In this document: positions 51,238-61,488 of the stretch, piece by piece
How positions within the stretch are numbered: position 1 is the first letter of the stretch
Layout of the letters: every line of letters starts with the position of its first letter
Program-made: the position numbers and the translations under genes
Origin: Sulfurivermis fontis
Lineage (GTDB): Bacteria; Pseudomonadota; Gammaproteobacteria; Thiohalomonadales; Thiohalomonadaceae
NCBI RefSeq assembly: GCF_004001245.1
Contig: NZ_AP018724.1
Location: 62,001-126,000 of the forward strand
Reading direction: 5' to 3'
Length of the DNA: 64,000 bases
The notes under the pieces: generated by a model
The model's input: the letters and a program-made list of their open reading frames with translations, nothing else
Told to the model about the DNA's origin: nothing
Database searches by the model: none

Positions 51238-52971
51238 TCAATTTCGCACGGCGGGGAGGGTGAAGTGTACTTCGGTGCCGGTATGCGGCCAGCTTTCCAC
51301 CCACAGGTGGCCACCCTGCCGCTCCACCAGTTCCTTGCACAGCAGCAGGCCCAGGCCGCTGCCCGGTTCGCCGTTGGTGCCGGGTCGGCTGGAGAGTCGG
51401 GCGATGTCGAACAGCTGCGACAGCTTGTCGGCTTCGATGCCGATACCGGTATCGCGCACGGTGACGTGGATATCAAGGTGTTCACGTGCCGCCGTGACGG
51501 TGACATAGCCTTTGCGCGGCGTGAACTTGATGGCGTTGGACAGCAGGTTGTGCAGGATGGTCTGCAGCATGTGCGGGTCGGCCAAAACCAGCGTATCCGG
51601 GGTCACGCGCCGCTCCACGGTGATTTCCTTGAGTGAGGCATGCAGTGCACTGGGACCGGCGGCGCTGTCCACGGCACGGGCGAGATCCACTACCTGAGGC
51701 TGGCATTGATCCTGATCCAGTTGCAGCCGCGACCATTGCAGCAGGTTCTCCAGGAAGCGCGTCAGTTGCTGCATCGCCTCACGCAGGTTGGCGAAACGCT
51801 CGATCAGTTCGCGTTGGCCCTGCTCGCGGACCTGGCTGTCGAGGATGTTCAGCAGCGAGCCGATGGCGCTCACCGGGCCGCGCAGGTCGTGGGCGACGAT
51901 GGAGAACAGACGATCCTTGCTGGCATTGGCGGTGGCGAGGCGATCGGCGGTCTGCCGCAACTCCTGCTCGGCCTCTTCGCGCTGGTCCATCTCGCGGCGC
52001 AGACGCACATTGGTGCTGGAGAGTTCGCGTGCCGATTGCTGCAACGAACGGGTCCAGTGCACGAACAGTTGGGTGCCGAAAAAGGCGATGAACAGGATCA
52101 GGATCACCACGGCCCAGTACAGCATGGTGGTGGCTTCGGCGTTGGCCAGCGCGGCCGCGCGCCAGGCGGCGGTGTCGTCGCCGGCCAGGGCGCTCTCGAG
52201 ACGGTGGTGGCTGAGGGCAATGGTGAAATGCAGGTAGAGCAGTACGCCGGCGATGATGGTGCCGCCGGCCAGCAGGGTTCCGCGCGTCTCCCTTGCGCGC
52301 ACCGTGATGACGCCGAGATGGCGCTCGCGCCAGCGGCTGATCATGGGGCTGAACAGGTACAGCAGTGGCGCCACCAGCAGCAGGTTCTGCAGCAGGTTGC
52401 CCAGCCACCAGCCCTGCCAGATGGGCAATAGATCATGCACGCCGAGGGCGTTGGTGTGGGTCCAGATGAAGGAGCCGGTGGCGCCGAAGATGCTGCCGAC
52501 GAAGGAGATGAGGACAAAGAAGGCCAGGGCATTGCTGCTGCGCAGGTCATAGCGGATCGGGATGGCGCGGTAGGCAATGGCCAGTACCGCCAGCGACAGT
52601 GGATCGGCGAAGGCGAACAGCAGCGCCCACGCCAGCGGCATGCCCGAATACAGCGCCAGCACCAGGGTGGCGAGATAGGCCGGCACGAAGCCCCACCAGA
52701 AGCCGAACCACAGTACCCACAGGGTGGAGAAGATGAGCGGCGGGTAGATCGTGATGTAGAGGTCGACGCCGCCGAGGTGCAGGGGCAGGCCGGACCAGTC
52801 GTAGGCGATGGAGGCCAGGCCCAGGCCGATGCCGAGGGCCAGGGTGGCCAGCCAGGCCACCAGGAGGGCGGCGCCGTCGAAGTGGCGACCCAGGGGCTGC
52901 AACGCACGCAGGCTGACGGGACGGTAAAACGCGGTTGAGACCGGCCCCTCCAATCTCGTCTCCAGATCCAT
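51238..52971 (-). CDS. Sensor histidine kinase with MASE1-like membrane domain (orphan)
   Basis: A 577-residue protein. Residues 25-330 have eight or so membrane helices in a MASE1-like arrangement. A coiled coil (RREMDQREEAEQELRQTADR) is followed by the HisKA domain with the phospho-His in SIVAHDLRGPVSAI, and a HATPase domain with N box NLLSNAIKFT, G1 DTGIGI and G2 GSGLGLLL. No response regulator is adjacent. The start follows CAGGAAGC at 52971. The signal it senses is unknown. Confidence 0.88.
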   Translation of the reverse strand: MDLETRLEGPVSTAFYRPVSLRALQPLGRHFDGAALLVAWLATLALGIGLGLASIAYDWSGLPLHLGGVDLYITIYPPLIFSTLWVLWFGFWWGFVPAYLATLVLALYSGMPLAWALLFAFADPLSLAVLAIAYRAIPIRYDLRSSNALAFFVLISFVGSIFGATGSFIWTHTNALGVHDLLPIWQGWWLGNLLQNLLLVAPLLYLFSPMISRWRERHLGVITVRARETRGTLLAGGTIIAGVLLYLHFTIALSHHRLESALAGDDTAAWRAAALANAEATTMLYWAVVILILFIAFFGTQLFVHWTRSLQQSARELSSTNVRLRREMDQREEAEQELRQTADRLATANASKDRLFSIVAHDLRGPVSAIGSLLNILDSQVREQGQRELIERFANLREAMQQLTRFLENLLQWSRLQLDQDQCQPQVVDLARAVDSAAGPSALHASLKEITVERRVTPDTLVLADPHMLQTILHNLLSNAIKFTPRKGYVTVTAAREHLDIHVTVRDTGIGIEADKLSQLFDIARLSSRPGTNGEPGSGLGLLLCKELVERQGGHLWVESWPHTGTEVHFTLPAVRN

Positions 52972-53191
52972 GGTGAATGCTTCCTGCTTGTTATTGTGCA
53001 GGCAGTGTAACGCCTGGAGCGCGTGACGCAAAACCGGGCAACAGCTTGTTATTGGGATACTTATCGTTTTCGCCGCTGCATCGAAAACGCTGATGATACC
53101 CGAGTAGAACGCTCGGGCGCATCTGCTACAGTTTGCATCAGATACCCATCCCCGGGCGTCATCCCGCAATTCCTTACTGGAGGTGATGACC

Positions 53192-53992
53192 ATGCGACGC
53201 CCCTATCTCGAGCACTACGTTTCCCCCATGGCCATGCCGGAAATCCGCCGTGTCGACATGACGCGGCCGTGGTTCTGGCTGGCGGAAGGCTGGCGCGACT
53301 TCGTCGCCGCGCCCGGCCTGAGCCTGGCCTACGGCCTGGCGGCGACCCTGGCCTTCGCCTTGGTGTCCCTGCTGCTGGGTTCGGCCGGGTCCTGGCATTG
53401 GGCCATCGCCCTGATGCCGGGCTTTCTGTTTCTTGGCCCGGTGCTGGCGGTGGGGTTGTATGAGGTGGCCCGCCGCCGCGAAGGCGAACTGGACAGCACC
53501 CTGGACGACACCAGGCACGGCTGGCGGCGCAACACCATGACCACCTACAGCCTGGGCATCATCATGGTGCTGCTGATGCTGGCCTGGTTCGTCACCTCGA
53601 TGCAGCTGACCGCGCTGTTCGTGGCCAACGCGATGGTGATGGCCCAGGTGTTCGGCGGCGCGCCGGACCTGGCCACCTTCCTTACTTCGATCACCTGGCC
53701 GATGCTCGCGGCGGTGAGCATCAGCGGCGCGCTGGCGCTGACCATCGCCTTCATGCTGACGGCGGTATCGGTGCCGCTGGCGGTGGATCACGAGGACATC
53801 GACGTGATCACCGCCATGATGGTCAGCGTGAAGGCCGTGGTGAAGAACGGGCCTGTCATGCTGCTGTGGGCGGGTTTGATCGCGGTGTTTGCCGGTATCG
53901 GCATCCTGCCGCTGTACCTCGGCCTGATCGTCACCTTCCCGCTGCTGGGTTATGCCACCTGGCATGCGTATCGAGACATCGTCGGCCAGTAG
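53192..53992 (+). CDS. DUF2189 family membrane protein
   Basis: A 266-residue integral membrane protein with about six helices. It has the DUF2189 opening PEIRRVDMTRPWFWLAEGWRDF and conserved GFLFLGPVLAVGLYEVARRRE and AVSVPLAVDHEDIDVITAMMVS. ATG 53192 has an ideal SD (GGAGGTGA). The function is unknown; the family often sits near cytochrome oxidase genes but not here. It converges with rep across heptamer array D. Confidence 0.82.
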   Translation: MRRPYLEHYVSPMAMPEIRRVDMTRPWFWLAEGWRDFVAAPGLSLAYGLAATLAFALVSLLLGSAGSWHWAIALMPGFLFLGPVLAVGLYEVARRREGELDSTLDDTRHGWRRNTMTTYSLGIIMVLLMLAWFVTSMQLTALFVANAMVMAQVFGGAPDLATFLTSITWPMLAAVSISGALALTIAFMLTAVSVPLAVDHEDIDVITAMMVSVKAVVKNGPVMLLWAGLIAVFAGIGILPLYLGLIVTFPLLGYATWHAYRDIVGQ

Positions 53993-54006
53993 GCCGACGA
54001 TGTCTC

Positions 54007-54091
54007 GAGGTACGGGATACGAGGGACAAGGGACGAGGGAGGTGCACGCTATGCGCGCAGTCCGTTCTTCGTATCTTGTCCTTCGTACCTG
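54007..54091. repeat. Inverted heptamer array D (GAGGNAC type)
   Basis: Five forward units (54007-54041: GAGGTAC, GGGATAC, GAGGGAC, AAGGGAC, GAGGGAG), a 22-bp spacer and four reverse units (54064-54091: GTTCTTC, GTATCTT, GTCCTTC, GTACCTG). It fills the convergent gap between the DUF2189 and rep genes, ending 5 bp before the rep stop codon. It could terminate transcription from both sides. Confidence 0.83.
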
Positions 54092-54096
54092 GGGCG

Positions 54097-56106
54097 TCAG
54101 CCCCCGAGCATGCCCTTGAGATTCGCCAACTGCGCCTTGCCGCGTTCCTGGCGCACCTCGGCCGGCAGTTCGACGCCGGTCCCTTCCCACTCCAGATCAT
54201 CCTGCGGCAGTTCCGCGAGAAAACGACTGGGTTCGCAGCGTACCAGTTCACCGCCACGGCGGCGGCGGGTAGCCACGGTCATGGTGAGGGTCTTCTGCGC
54301 CCGCGTGATGCCGACATAGGCGAGGCGGCGCTCCTCTTCGATGGTGTCCAGTTCGATGCTGTTGCGGTGCGGCAGCAGTTCCTCTTCCATGCCGACCAGG
54401 AAGACATGGGGAAACTCCAGGCCCTTGGCGGCGTGCAGCGTCATCAGCCGCACATTGTCGCCGGCGGATTCCTCGTCGTTGCGATCGAGCATGTCCAGCA
54501 GGCAGATCTTGTTCACCAGCAGGGTGATGTCCGGCTCGCTGCCTTCTTCCTGTTCGGCCAGACGTTTGATCCAGTCGAGCAGTTCGTAGACGTTGCCCAT
54601 GCGCCGCTCGGCGGCCTTGATATCGTTGGAGGTATCGCGCAGATAGGTCTCGTAATCGATCTCGCGCACCAGGTCGCGGATGGCCGCGATCGGATCGCCG
54701 CGTCGCGCCCGATCGCCGATGTCCACCAGCCAATGGGCGAACTGTTCCACGCGTTCATAGGCGCGTTCGGAAAGCTGCTGCTTCAACCCCAGCTCGAAGC
54801 AGGCGGTGAACAGGGAAACGCCGCGGCTGCCGGCATAGGCGACGAGTTTTTCCAGCGTGGACGGGCCGATCTCGCGCCGCGGCGTGTTCACCGCGCGCAG
54901 GAAGGCCGTGTCGTCGTCGGGGTTGACCAGCAGCTTGAGATAGGCCAGCACGTCCTTCACTTCCGTATAGGCGAAGAACGAGGCGCCGCCGGACAGGGTG
55001 TAGGGGATACGCTGTTCGCGCAGGGCCTTTTCGAACAGGCGCGACTGGTGGTTGCCGCGATACAGGATCGCATAGTCGCGGTATTCGGTGCGGTGCTTGA
55101 ACTTGTGGCTGATGATCAGGCCCACCACCTTGGCCGCCTCGTCCTCCTCGTCGGCGCAGGAGACGATGCGGATCGGATCGCCGTAGCCCAGCTCGCTCCA
55201 CAGCTTTTTGTCGAACACATGCGGGTTGTTGGCGATGAGTTGGTTGGCGGCCTTGAGTATGCGTCCGGTGGAGCGGTAGTTCTGCTCCAGCTTGATTACC
55301 TTCAGGCGCGGGAAGTCCTGGCTGAGCAGGGCCAGGTTCTCCGGCTGCGCGCCGCGCCAGGCATAGATGGACTGATCGTCGTCACCCACCACGGTGAGCG
55401 CGGCGCGAGCCCCCACCAGCAGTTTCACCAGCTGGTACTGGGTGGCATTGGTGTCCTGGTATTCGTCCACCAGCAGATAGCGGATGCGGTTCTGCCAACG
55501 CTCCAGCACCTCGGGGTGCTGCATGAACAGTCGCACCGGCAGCATGATCAGGTCGTCGAAGTCGAGGGCGTTGTAGGCCTTGAGGTGGCGGTTGTACTCG
55601 CCGTAGATGCGCGCGGCGCGCATCTCGCCGTCGCTGCTCGCCAGGGTGACGGCCTGCTCCGGCGTGGTGAAGGCATTCTTCCAGCGCGAGATCTGCTGCT
55701 GCAGTTCCTTGAGCAGGTCCTCGTTGACGTTCTCCTTGCGCAGCAGTTCCTTGATCAGGTTGCCGCTGTCGGTGGCGTCGAAGATGGAAAAGGATGGCTT
55801 GTAGCCCAGATGCTTGCCCTCGCGGCGGATGATGTCGAGGCCGAGGGTGTGGAAGGTGGAGACGCGCAGCCCGCGGCTCTCCTTGCCGGCAAGCAGCTTG
55901 CCGGCGCGTTCCTTCATCTCGCGTGCCGCCTTGTTGGTGAAGGTGACGGCGGCGATGTGTTGCGGGGAAATGCCACAGGATTGGATCAGCCAGGCGATCT
56001 TCTGCGTGATGACGCGTGTCTTGCCGCTACCGGCCCCGGCCAGGACCAGGAGGGGACCGTCGATGTAGCGCACGGCTTCATGCTGGCGCGGATTGAGATT
56101 GGACAC
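54097..56106 (-). CDS. rep: ATP-dependent DNA helicase Rep
   Basis: A 669-residue superfamily 1A 3'-5' helicase. Motif I is LAGAGSGKTRVIT, Ia AVTFTNKAAREM, II LLVDEYQDTN, III VVGDDDQSIYAWRGA, IV KVIKLEQNYRSTGRI, V NVRLMTLHAAKGLEFPHVFLVG and VI RRLAYVGITRAQKTL. The start MSNLNPRQHEAVRYIDGP and the length identify Rep rather than UvrD. It helps replication forks pass protein blocks. Confidence 0.95.
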   Translation of the reverse strand: MSNLNPRQHEAVRYIDGPLLVLAGAGSGKTRVITQKIAWLIQSCGISPQHIAAVTFTNKAAREMKERAGKLLAGKESRGLRVSTFHTLGLDIIRREGKHLGYKPSFSIFDATDSGNLIKELLRKENVNEDLLKELQQQISRWKNAFTTPEQAVTLASSDGEMRAARIYGEYNRHLKAYNALDFDDLIMLPVRLFMQHPEVLERWQNRIRYLLVDEYQDTNATQYQLVKLLVGARAALTVVGDDDQSIYAWRGAQPENLALLSQDFPRLKVIKLEQNYRSTGRILKAANQLIANNPHVFDKKLWSELGYGDPIRIVSCADEEDEAAKVVGLIISHKFKHRTEYRDYAILYRGNHQSRLFEKALREQRIPYTLSGGASFFAYTEVKDVLAYLKLLVNPDDDTAFLRAVNTPRREIGPSTLEKLVAYAGSRGVSLFTACFELGLKQQLSERAYERVEQFAHWLVDIGDRARRGDPIAAIRDLVREIDYETYLRDTSNDIKAAERRMGNVYELLDWIKRLAEQEEGSEPDITLLVNKICLLDMLDRNDEESAGDNVRLMTLHAAKGLEFPHVFLVGMEEELLPHRNSIELDTIEEERRLAYVGITRAQKTLTMTVATRRRRGGELVRCEPSRFLAELPQDDLEWEGTGVELPAEVRQERGKAQLANLKGMLGG

Positions 56107-56223
56107 GGGCGGTTTCGGCAGCGGCGGTTGGCAAGCGGGCGCGTATTGTAGCAGCGCAGGCCTTTACCTGAACGCCGACCTGGTTCATTCTGATGGTCCT
56201 CATGCAAACAGGGATATCGGTCG

Positions 56224-56394
56224 ATGCGGGACGATCTCGACAAGGCGGAGCGCCAGTGGCGCGAGCGCAGCCTGTTCCGGCGCCGCCGGGGCGGCGGGCG
56301 CTGGTGGCGCTGGCTGCTGCTCATCGCCGTGGCATGCGCGCTGCTGGTGTGGCAGGAGGAAACCCTGGCCTGGCTGGCAGGGGTACTGGGATAG
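56224..56394 (+). CDS. Small putative membrane protein (56 residues)
   Basis: Starts MRDDLDKAERQWRERSLFRR, has a basic Arg/Gly/Trp stretch (RRRRGGGRWWRW) and one membrane helix (WLLLIAVACALLVW, about residues 30-43), and ends at TAG 56392-56394. Positive charges before the helix predict an N-in orientation. It is the only reasonable gene in the 450-bp rep-comM gap. AGGGATATCGGTCG upstream offers a modest SD. Not recognised. Confidence 0.45.
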   Translation: MRDDLDKAERQWRERSLFRRRRGGGRWWRWLLLIAVACALLVWQEETLAWLAGVLG

Positions 56395-56450
56395 AAACCC
56401 CGCCGGCCGCTGAGGTGCACCGATCGCCATGGAACGGGTCCATGCGGTTG

Positions 56451-56560
56451 GCCGCCATTTTTCAACGACGATAAGTCGTTGAAAAATGAAGCCAAGCGAA
56501 AATCACGCTTTTCGCTTGGCGTGGTCTGAGAAGTCCAGGATGGACTTATTCAGACCTTCC
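56451..56560 (+). mobile_element. MITE-like element, copy 5 (left end deleted)
   Basis: 110 bp matching the right two-thirds of the family (from GCCGCCATTTTTCAACG to GACCTTCC). The left terminal repeat and first hairpin are missing. The right end touches CTAA (56561-56564), whose first three bases are the comM stop codon on the minus strand. One change is CACGCTTTTCG for CACACTTTTCG. Confidence 0.8.
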
Positions 56561-58063
56561 CTAACTGCGCTCCAGTCGCCGGTAGGCCAGCGCCTCGGTG
56601 AGATGCGGTAGTTCCACCGTTTTGCTCCCGGCGAGGTCGGCCACCGTGCGCGCCACACGGATGATGCGAAAATAGGCGCGTGCCGACAGGCCCAGCCGAT
56701 CCACGGCACGGTCCAGCAGGTCCAGTTCCCGATCACCCAGCTTGCACAGCCTGCCGCATTCGCGGTTGCTCAGCTCGCTGTTGTTCTTGCCCTGACGTTC
56801 CAGCTGGCGCTCGCGTGCCGCCGTCACCCGGCTGCGCACCGTGGCGCTGTCTTCGGCGCTGTTTTCGCTGTTGCGCAGCGCCTCCTGCGGCAGGCTGGGC
56901 ACCTCGATCTGCAGGTCGATGCGATCCAGCAGCGGACCGGAGATGCGTGCCCGATAGCGCTGGATCTGTTCGCGCGTGCAGTGGCAGCGGCCGCTGGGAT
57001 GGCCGAGGTAGCCGCAGGGGCAGGGATTCATCGCCGCCACCAGCTGGAAGCGGGCGGGAAACTCCGCCTGGCGCGCGGCGCGCGAGATGGTGATGCGGCC
57101 CGACTCCAGCGGCTCGCGCAGCACTTCCAGCACCTTGCGATCGAACTCCGGCAGCTCGTCGAGAAACAGCACACCGTGGTGGGCCAGGGAGATCTCGCCC
57201 GGCCGCGGGTGGCTGCCGCCACCCACCAGTGCCACCCCGGAGGCGGTGTGGTGCGGGGCGCGAAACGTGCGCCGCCCCCAGTGGGCGGCGTTGAAGCCGT
57301 GGTCGCTGATGGAGGCGATGGCGGCGGCCTCCAGCGCCTCCTCTTCGCTCAGCGGCGGCAGGATGCCGGGCAGGCGGCTGGCCAGCATGGTCTTGCCGGT
57401 GCCGGGCGGGCCGAGCATGAGCAGGCTGTGCCCGCCGGCGGCGGCCACTTCGAGGGCGCGGCGCGCCTGGTGCTGGCCGCGCACGTCGGCCAGGTCGGGG
57501 AGATCGGGGGGGCTGTGTGGCGGCAATTGCAGGACGTGCGGAGTGATCAGGGTGTGTCCGCGCAGATGGGCGCACACCTCCAGCAGGTGGCTGGCCGGCA
57601 GCACGGTGACGTCACTCACCAGCGCGGCCTCGTCGGCATTGGCGGCGGGCACCACCAGGGCGCGCCCGCGTTCGCGCGCCTTGAGCGCCGCCGGCAGCAC
57701 GCCGCGCACCGGGCGCAGTTCGCCGGACAGCGCCAGTTCACCGAGAAACTCGTAGCGCGGCAGCCCCTCCTGCGGCAGCTGCCCGGAGGCGGCCAGCAGG
57801 CCAATCGCGATGGGCAGATCGAAACGTCCGCCTTCCTTGGGCAGGTCGGCGGGGGCGAGATTGATGGTGATGCGGCGGGCGGGAAACTCGAAACGGGAGG
57901 TGAGCAGGGCGCCGCGCACGCGGTCCTTGCTCTCCTTCACCGCCGCCTCGGGCAGGCCGACGATGGACAGGGCGGGCAGCCCGTTGGCGAGGTGGATTTC
58001 CACCGCCACCGGCGGGGCATCGATGCCCACGGCGGCGCGGCTGTGCACGATGGCAAGTGACAT
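56561..58063 (-). CDS. comM: ComM-type Mg-chelatase-like AAA+ ATPase
   Basis: A 500-residue protein with an N-terminal Lon-like fold (VEIHLANGLPALSIVGLPEAAVKESKDRVR) and an AAA core with Walker A LGPPGTGKTMLA, Walker B GVLFLDELPEF and sensor MNPCPCGYLGHPSGRCHC, plus FRAPHHTASGVALVGGG. ComM is a hexameric helicase that promotes branch migration in natural transformation. The start MSLAIVHSRAAVGI is the family standard. The stop abuts MITE copy 5. Confidence 0.93.
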   Translation of the reverse strand: MSLAIVHSRAAVGIDAPPVAVEIHLANGLPALSIVGLPEAAVKESKDRVRGALLTSRFEFPARRITINLAPADLPKEGGRFDLPIAIGLLAASGQLPQEGLPRYEFLGELALSGELRPVRGVLPAALKARERGRALVVPAANADEAALVSDVTVLPASHLLEVCAHLRGHTLITPHVLQLPPHSPPDLPDLADVRGQHQARRALEVAAAGGHSLLMLGPPGTGKTMLASRLPGILPPLSEEEALEAAAIASISDHGFNAAHWGRRTFRAPHHTASGVALVGGGSHPRPGEISLAHHGVLFLDELPEFDRKVLEVLREPLESGRITISRAARQAEFPARFQLVAAMNPCPCGYLGHPSGRCHCTREQIQRYRARISGPLLDRIDLQIEVPSLPQEALRNSENSAEDSATVRSRVTAARERQLERQGKNNSELSNRECGRLCKLGDRELDLLDRAVDRLGLSARAYFRIIRVARTVADLAGSKTVELPHLTEALAYRRLERS

Positions 58064-58146
58064 GGCTTCCGTTCCGTTGTTGCGCGCGGGTATCGGTGCC
58101 CGCGGATGACTGACCTCGAGGCCGGCCCGTTGTTGCCGGGCGGTGC

Positions 58147-58389
58147 CTACGCCAGGCGCTGCTCCAGCTCGGCAATCTTTCTTTCCAGCTCTTCCAGTTT
58201 GGCGCGGCTGCGTGCCAGCACGCGCGCCTGCGCGTCGAATTCGTCGCGCGTCACCAGGTCGAGCTTTTCCAGCCGCGCGCGCAGCACGGCATTGAAATTG
58301 TGTTCCAGATCCTGCCGCAGCGCGTGCAGTCCAGGCGGCAGCGCGGCCGCGAGACGTTGCGCCAGATCGTCGATGAAATGGGTATCCAT
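58147..58389 (-). CDS. ubiK: Ubiquinone biosynthesis accessory factor UbiK (YqiC)
   Basis: An 80-residue protein with the BMFP pattern: DDLAQRLAAALPPGLHALRQDLEHNFNAVL, a TRDEFDAQARVLARSR segment and a C-terminal coiled coil (LEELERKIAELEQRL) for trimer formation. UbiK helps the aerobic ubiquinone synthesis complex. It is 83 bp upstream of comM on the same strand. The divergent gap to the porin gene holds NtrC and sigma-54 sites. Confidence 0.9.
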   Translation of the reverse strand: MDTHFIDDLAQRLAAALPPGLHALRQDLEHNFNAVLRARLEKLDLVTRDEFDAQARVLARSRAKLEELERKIAELEQRLA

Positions 58390-58437
58390 GAGGGCCTCCG
58401 TTGTATCGCAAGTGTACGCGATCACGCCGTCGTTGCG

Positions 58438-58454
58438 TGCGCCAAAACGGTGCG
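58438..58454. promoter_or_regulatory. NtrC-like binding site upstream of porin-glnK-amtB
   Basis: TGCGCCAAAACGGTGCG matches the NtrC consensus TGCACCAAAATGGTGCA at 14 of 17 positions and keeps its dyad symmetry. It lies about 95-112 bp upstream of the sigma-54 promoter, a normal enhancer distance. Confidence 0.7.
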
Positions 58455-58548
58455 CGGCGCAAACGGCAGCGGTCCATCCTGGTGCGGCCGTTTTTTACGG
58501 CCGCCGGCAGGCCTGCGCAACACCATGAAATAAAAAGAAATTCATGGT

Positions 58549-58564
58549 TGGCACAGGCGATGCA
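58549..58564 (+). promoter_or_regulatory. Sigma-54 (RpoN) promoter of porin-glnK-amtB
   Basis: TGGCACAGGCGATGCA contains GG (58550-58551) and GC (58562-58563) with exactly 10 bp between, the -24/-12 rule, and an exact TGGCAC -24 box. Transcription would start near 58575, about 45 bp before the porin ATG. Confidence 0.78.
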
Positions 58565-58620
58565 ATTGTTCTCTTGCGCAGGCATTGACCCGCAATCCAT
58601 CCAACCTGAGGAGAGAAACA

Positions 58621-59274
58621 ATGAGCAGCATGTTCCGCAAGTCCGTACTCGGTTCCGCCATCGCCCTGGGTCTGCTGGCCAGCGGCCAGGCCGCCGCCGA
58701 GCTGAGCGCCAACGTCGGTTTCGCGTCCGAATACATCTTCCGTGGCATCTACCAGGCCGAGTCCAGTGCCTCCGCCGGCGTCGACTATGGTCATGAGAGC
58801 GGCCTCTACGTGGGCACCTGGGCCGCCGACGTGAACAACGGCATCGAATACGACATCTACGGTGGCTACAACGGCGCCGTCGGTGACCTGAGCTACGGTG
58901 TCGGCTTCACCGGCTACTACTACAGCGATGACTTCGACGGCAGCTACGAGGAGCTCAACCTGAGCGCCGGTTACGGTCCCTTCACCGTCACCCACAACAT
59001 CGGAACCTACAACGGCAGCGACATCGGCGGCACCGACGCCGACTACACCTTCACCACCGTGAAGGCCGAGTACAAGGGCCTGTATGCCCTGTACGGCACC
59101 TACGGTGACGAGGCCGACGGCAGCTATGTGCAGGTGGGCTACGACACCGACGTGTCCGGTTTCACTGTCGGCGGCTATCTGCTGAAGAACGACGAAGACC
59201 TCGACAACAACAGCGCCGACGGCGATGGCGAAACCCGCCTGGTGTTCACCGTCAACAAGGCCTTCGATCTCTGA
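58621..59274 (+). CDS. TorF-family putative porin
   Basis: A 217-residue outer-membrane protein with a signal peptide ending GQAAA (about residue 26), then LSANVGFASEYIFRGIYQ, the usual opening of this family, and alternating Gly/Tyr-rich beta-strands to a C-terminal VNKAFDL (terminal hydrophobic strand). The SD is GAGGAGAG. Placed first in a nitrogen-regulated unit with glnK and amtB, it probably admits small nitrogenous solutes; this is inferred. Confidence 0.82.
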   Translation: MSSMFRKSVLGSAIALGLLASGQAAAELSANVGFASEYIFRGIYQAESSASAGVDYGHESGLYVGTWAADVNNGIEYDIYGGYNGAVGDLSYGVGFTGYYYSDDFDGSYEELNLSAGYGPFTVTHNIGTYNGSDIGGTDADYTFTTVKAEYKGLYALYGTYGDEADGSYVQVGYDTDVSGFTVGGYLLKNDEDLDNNSADGDGETRLVFTVNKAFDL

Positions 59275-59289
59275 TCCATGACAGGTCAT

Positions 59290-59313
59290 GCCGGGCCGCA
59301 GCCGCGGCCCGGC
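59290..59313 (+). other. Hairpin between porin and glnK
   Basis: GCCGGGCCGC-AGCC-GCGGCCCGGC, a perfect 10-bp stem with no T-run, 18 bp before the glnK start and just ahead of its SD. It is more likely an mRNA stability or attenuation element than a full terminator, allowing more porin than glnK-amtB mRNA. Confidence 0.6.
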
Positions 59314-59319
59314 CCCTAA

Positions 59320-59670
<351 letters not shown>

Positions 59671-59684
59671 CGGAGGATGCGACG

Positions 59685-60932
<1,248 letters not shown>

Positions 60933-60955
60933 GCGCTCTCCTCCTAGGCGCATTG

Positions 60956-60987
60956 GCGGGCATCGCAAGATGCCCGCTGTTTTTTTG
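60956..60987 (+). terminator. Intrinsic terminator after amtB
   Basis: GCGGGCATC-GCAA-GATGCCCGC (9-bp stem, GNRA-type loop) followed by TGTTTTTTT, 24 bp after the amtB stop. Confidence 0.92.
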
Positions 60988-61035
60988 CCTTCGGTAAAGT
61001 AGTGGCTGGGGAGGCGTGTGTTTGCGGTTTGAGAT

Positions 61036-61159
61036 TAGGTACGAGGGACTAGGGACGAGATACGAGGAAGGAACGCGCTACGCTCGTGTCGATTCGTACC
61101 GACGATCGTGGGTACAGCGCTCATCTCCCTCGCATCTTGCGCCACGTATCTCGTACCTG
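61036..61159. repeat. Inverted heptamer array E (GAGGNAC type)
   Basis: Five forward units (61036-61070: TAGGTAC, GAGGGAC, TAGGGAC, GAGATAC, GAGGAAG), a 54-bp spacer holding TCGTACC-GAC-type repeats, and five reverse units (61125-61159: CTCCCTC, GCATCTT, GCGCCAC, GTATCTC, GTACCTG). It lies in the convergent gap between amtB and the CDGSH gene and ends 5 bp before the latter's stop. Confidence 0.8.
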
Positions 61160-61164
61160 GCGGT

Positions 61165-61401
61165 TTACAGCCCCTTGTGCGTGCCGTCGCAGTGCGGCGC
61201 CTTGCCGCTGCGGCGGCAGCCGCACAGCCATACCTTGCCCTTTTCACTCAGGGTGAATTTCTGCGGGCTGAGACCGGTACCCTGGTGGGAACCGTCGCAG
61301 AAGGGCTGGTTCTTCGAGCGGCCGCAGGCGCACCACCAGTAATCGCCAGCCTCCAGTTCCAGTACATAGGGTTTTTTCTGGGTGATCTCGGGTTCGCTCA
61401 T
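61165..61401 (-). CDS. CDGSH-type iron-sulfur protein (two motifs)
   Basis: A 78-residue protein with two CDGSH-type [2Fe-2S] sites: [16 protein letters not shown] and [16 protein letters not shown]. Each has the 3Cys-1His ligand set of mitoNEET-like proteins. The tandem form is typical of small bacterial members, which may store or transfer clusters or electrons. It starts at [11 protein letters not shown] (61401). Confidence 0.9.
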   Translation of the reverse strand: MSEPEITQKKPYVLELEAGDYWWCACGRSKNQPFCDGSHQGTGLSPQKFTLSEKGKVWLCGCRRSGKAPHCDGTHKGL

Positions 61402-61488
61402 GCTGGCCTCGTTCTGTTTTGTGTGGTTGATCCCGTAGAATGAAACCACGCCGCAACGCGTGGCGTCTTCCCCAAGTATGGGGGAGGA

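Noticed and set aside
53866-56151. A 761-codon plus-strand open frame opposite rep
   Set aside because: It is the mirror of the high-GC third-position bias of rep on the minus strand. The minus strand has all SF1 helicase motifs; the plus frame has none.
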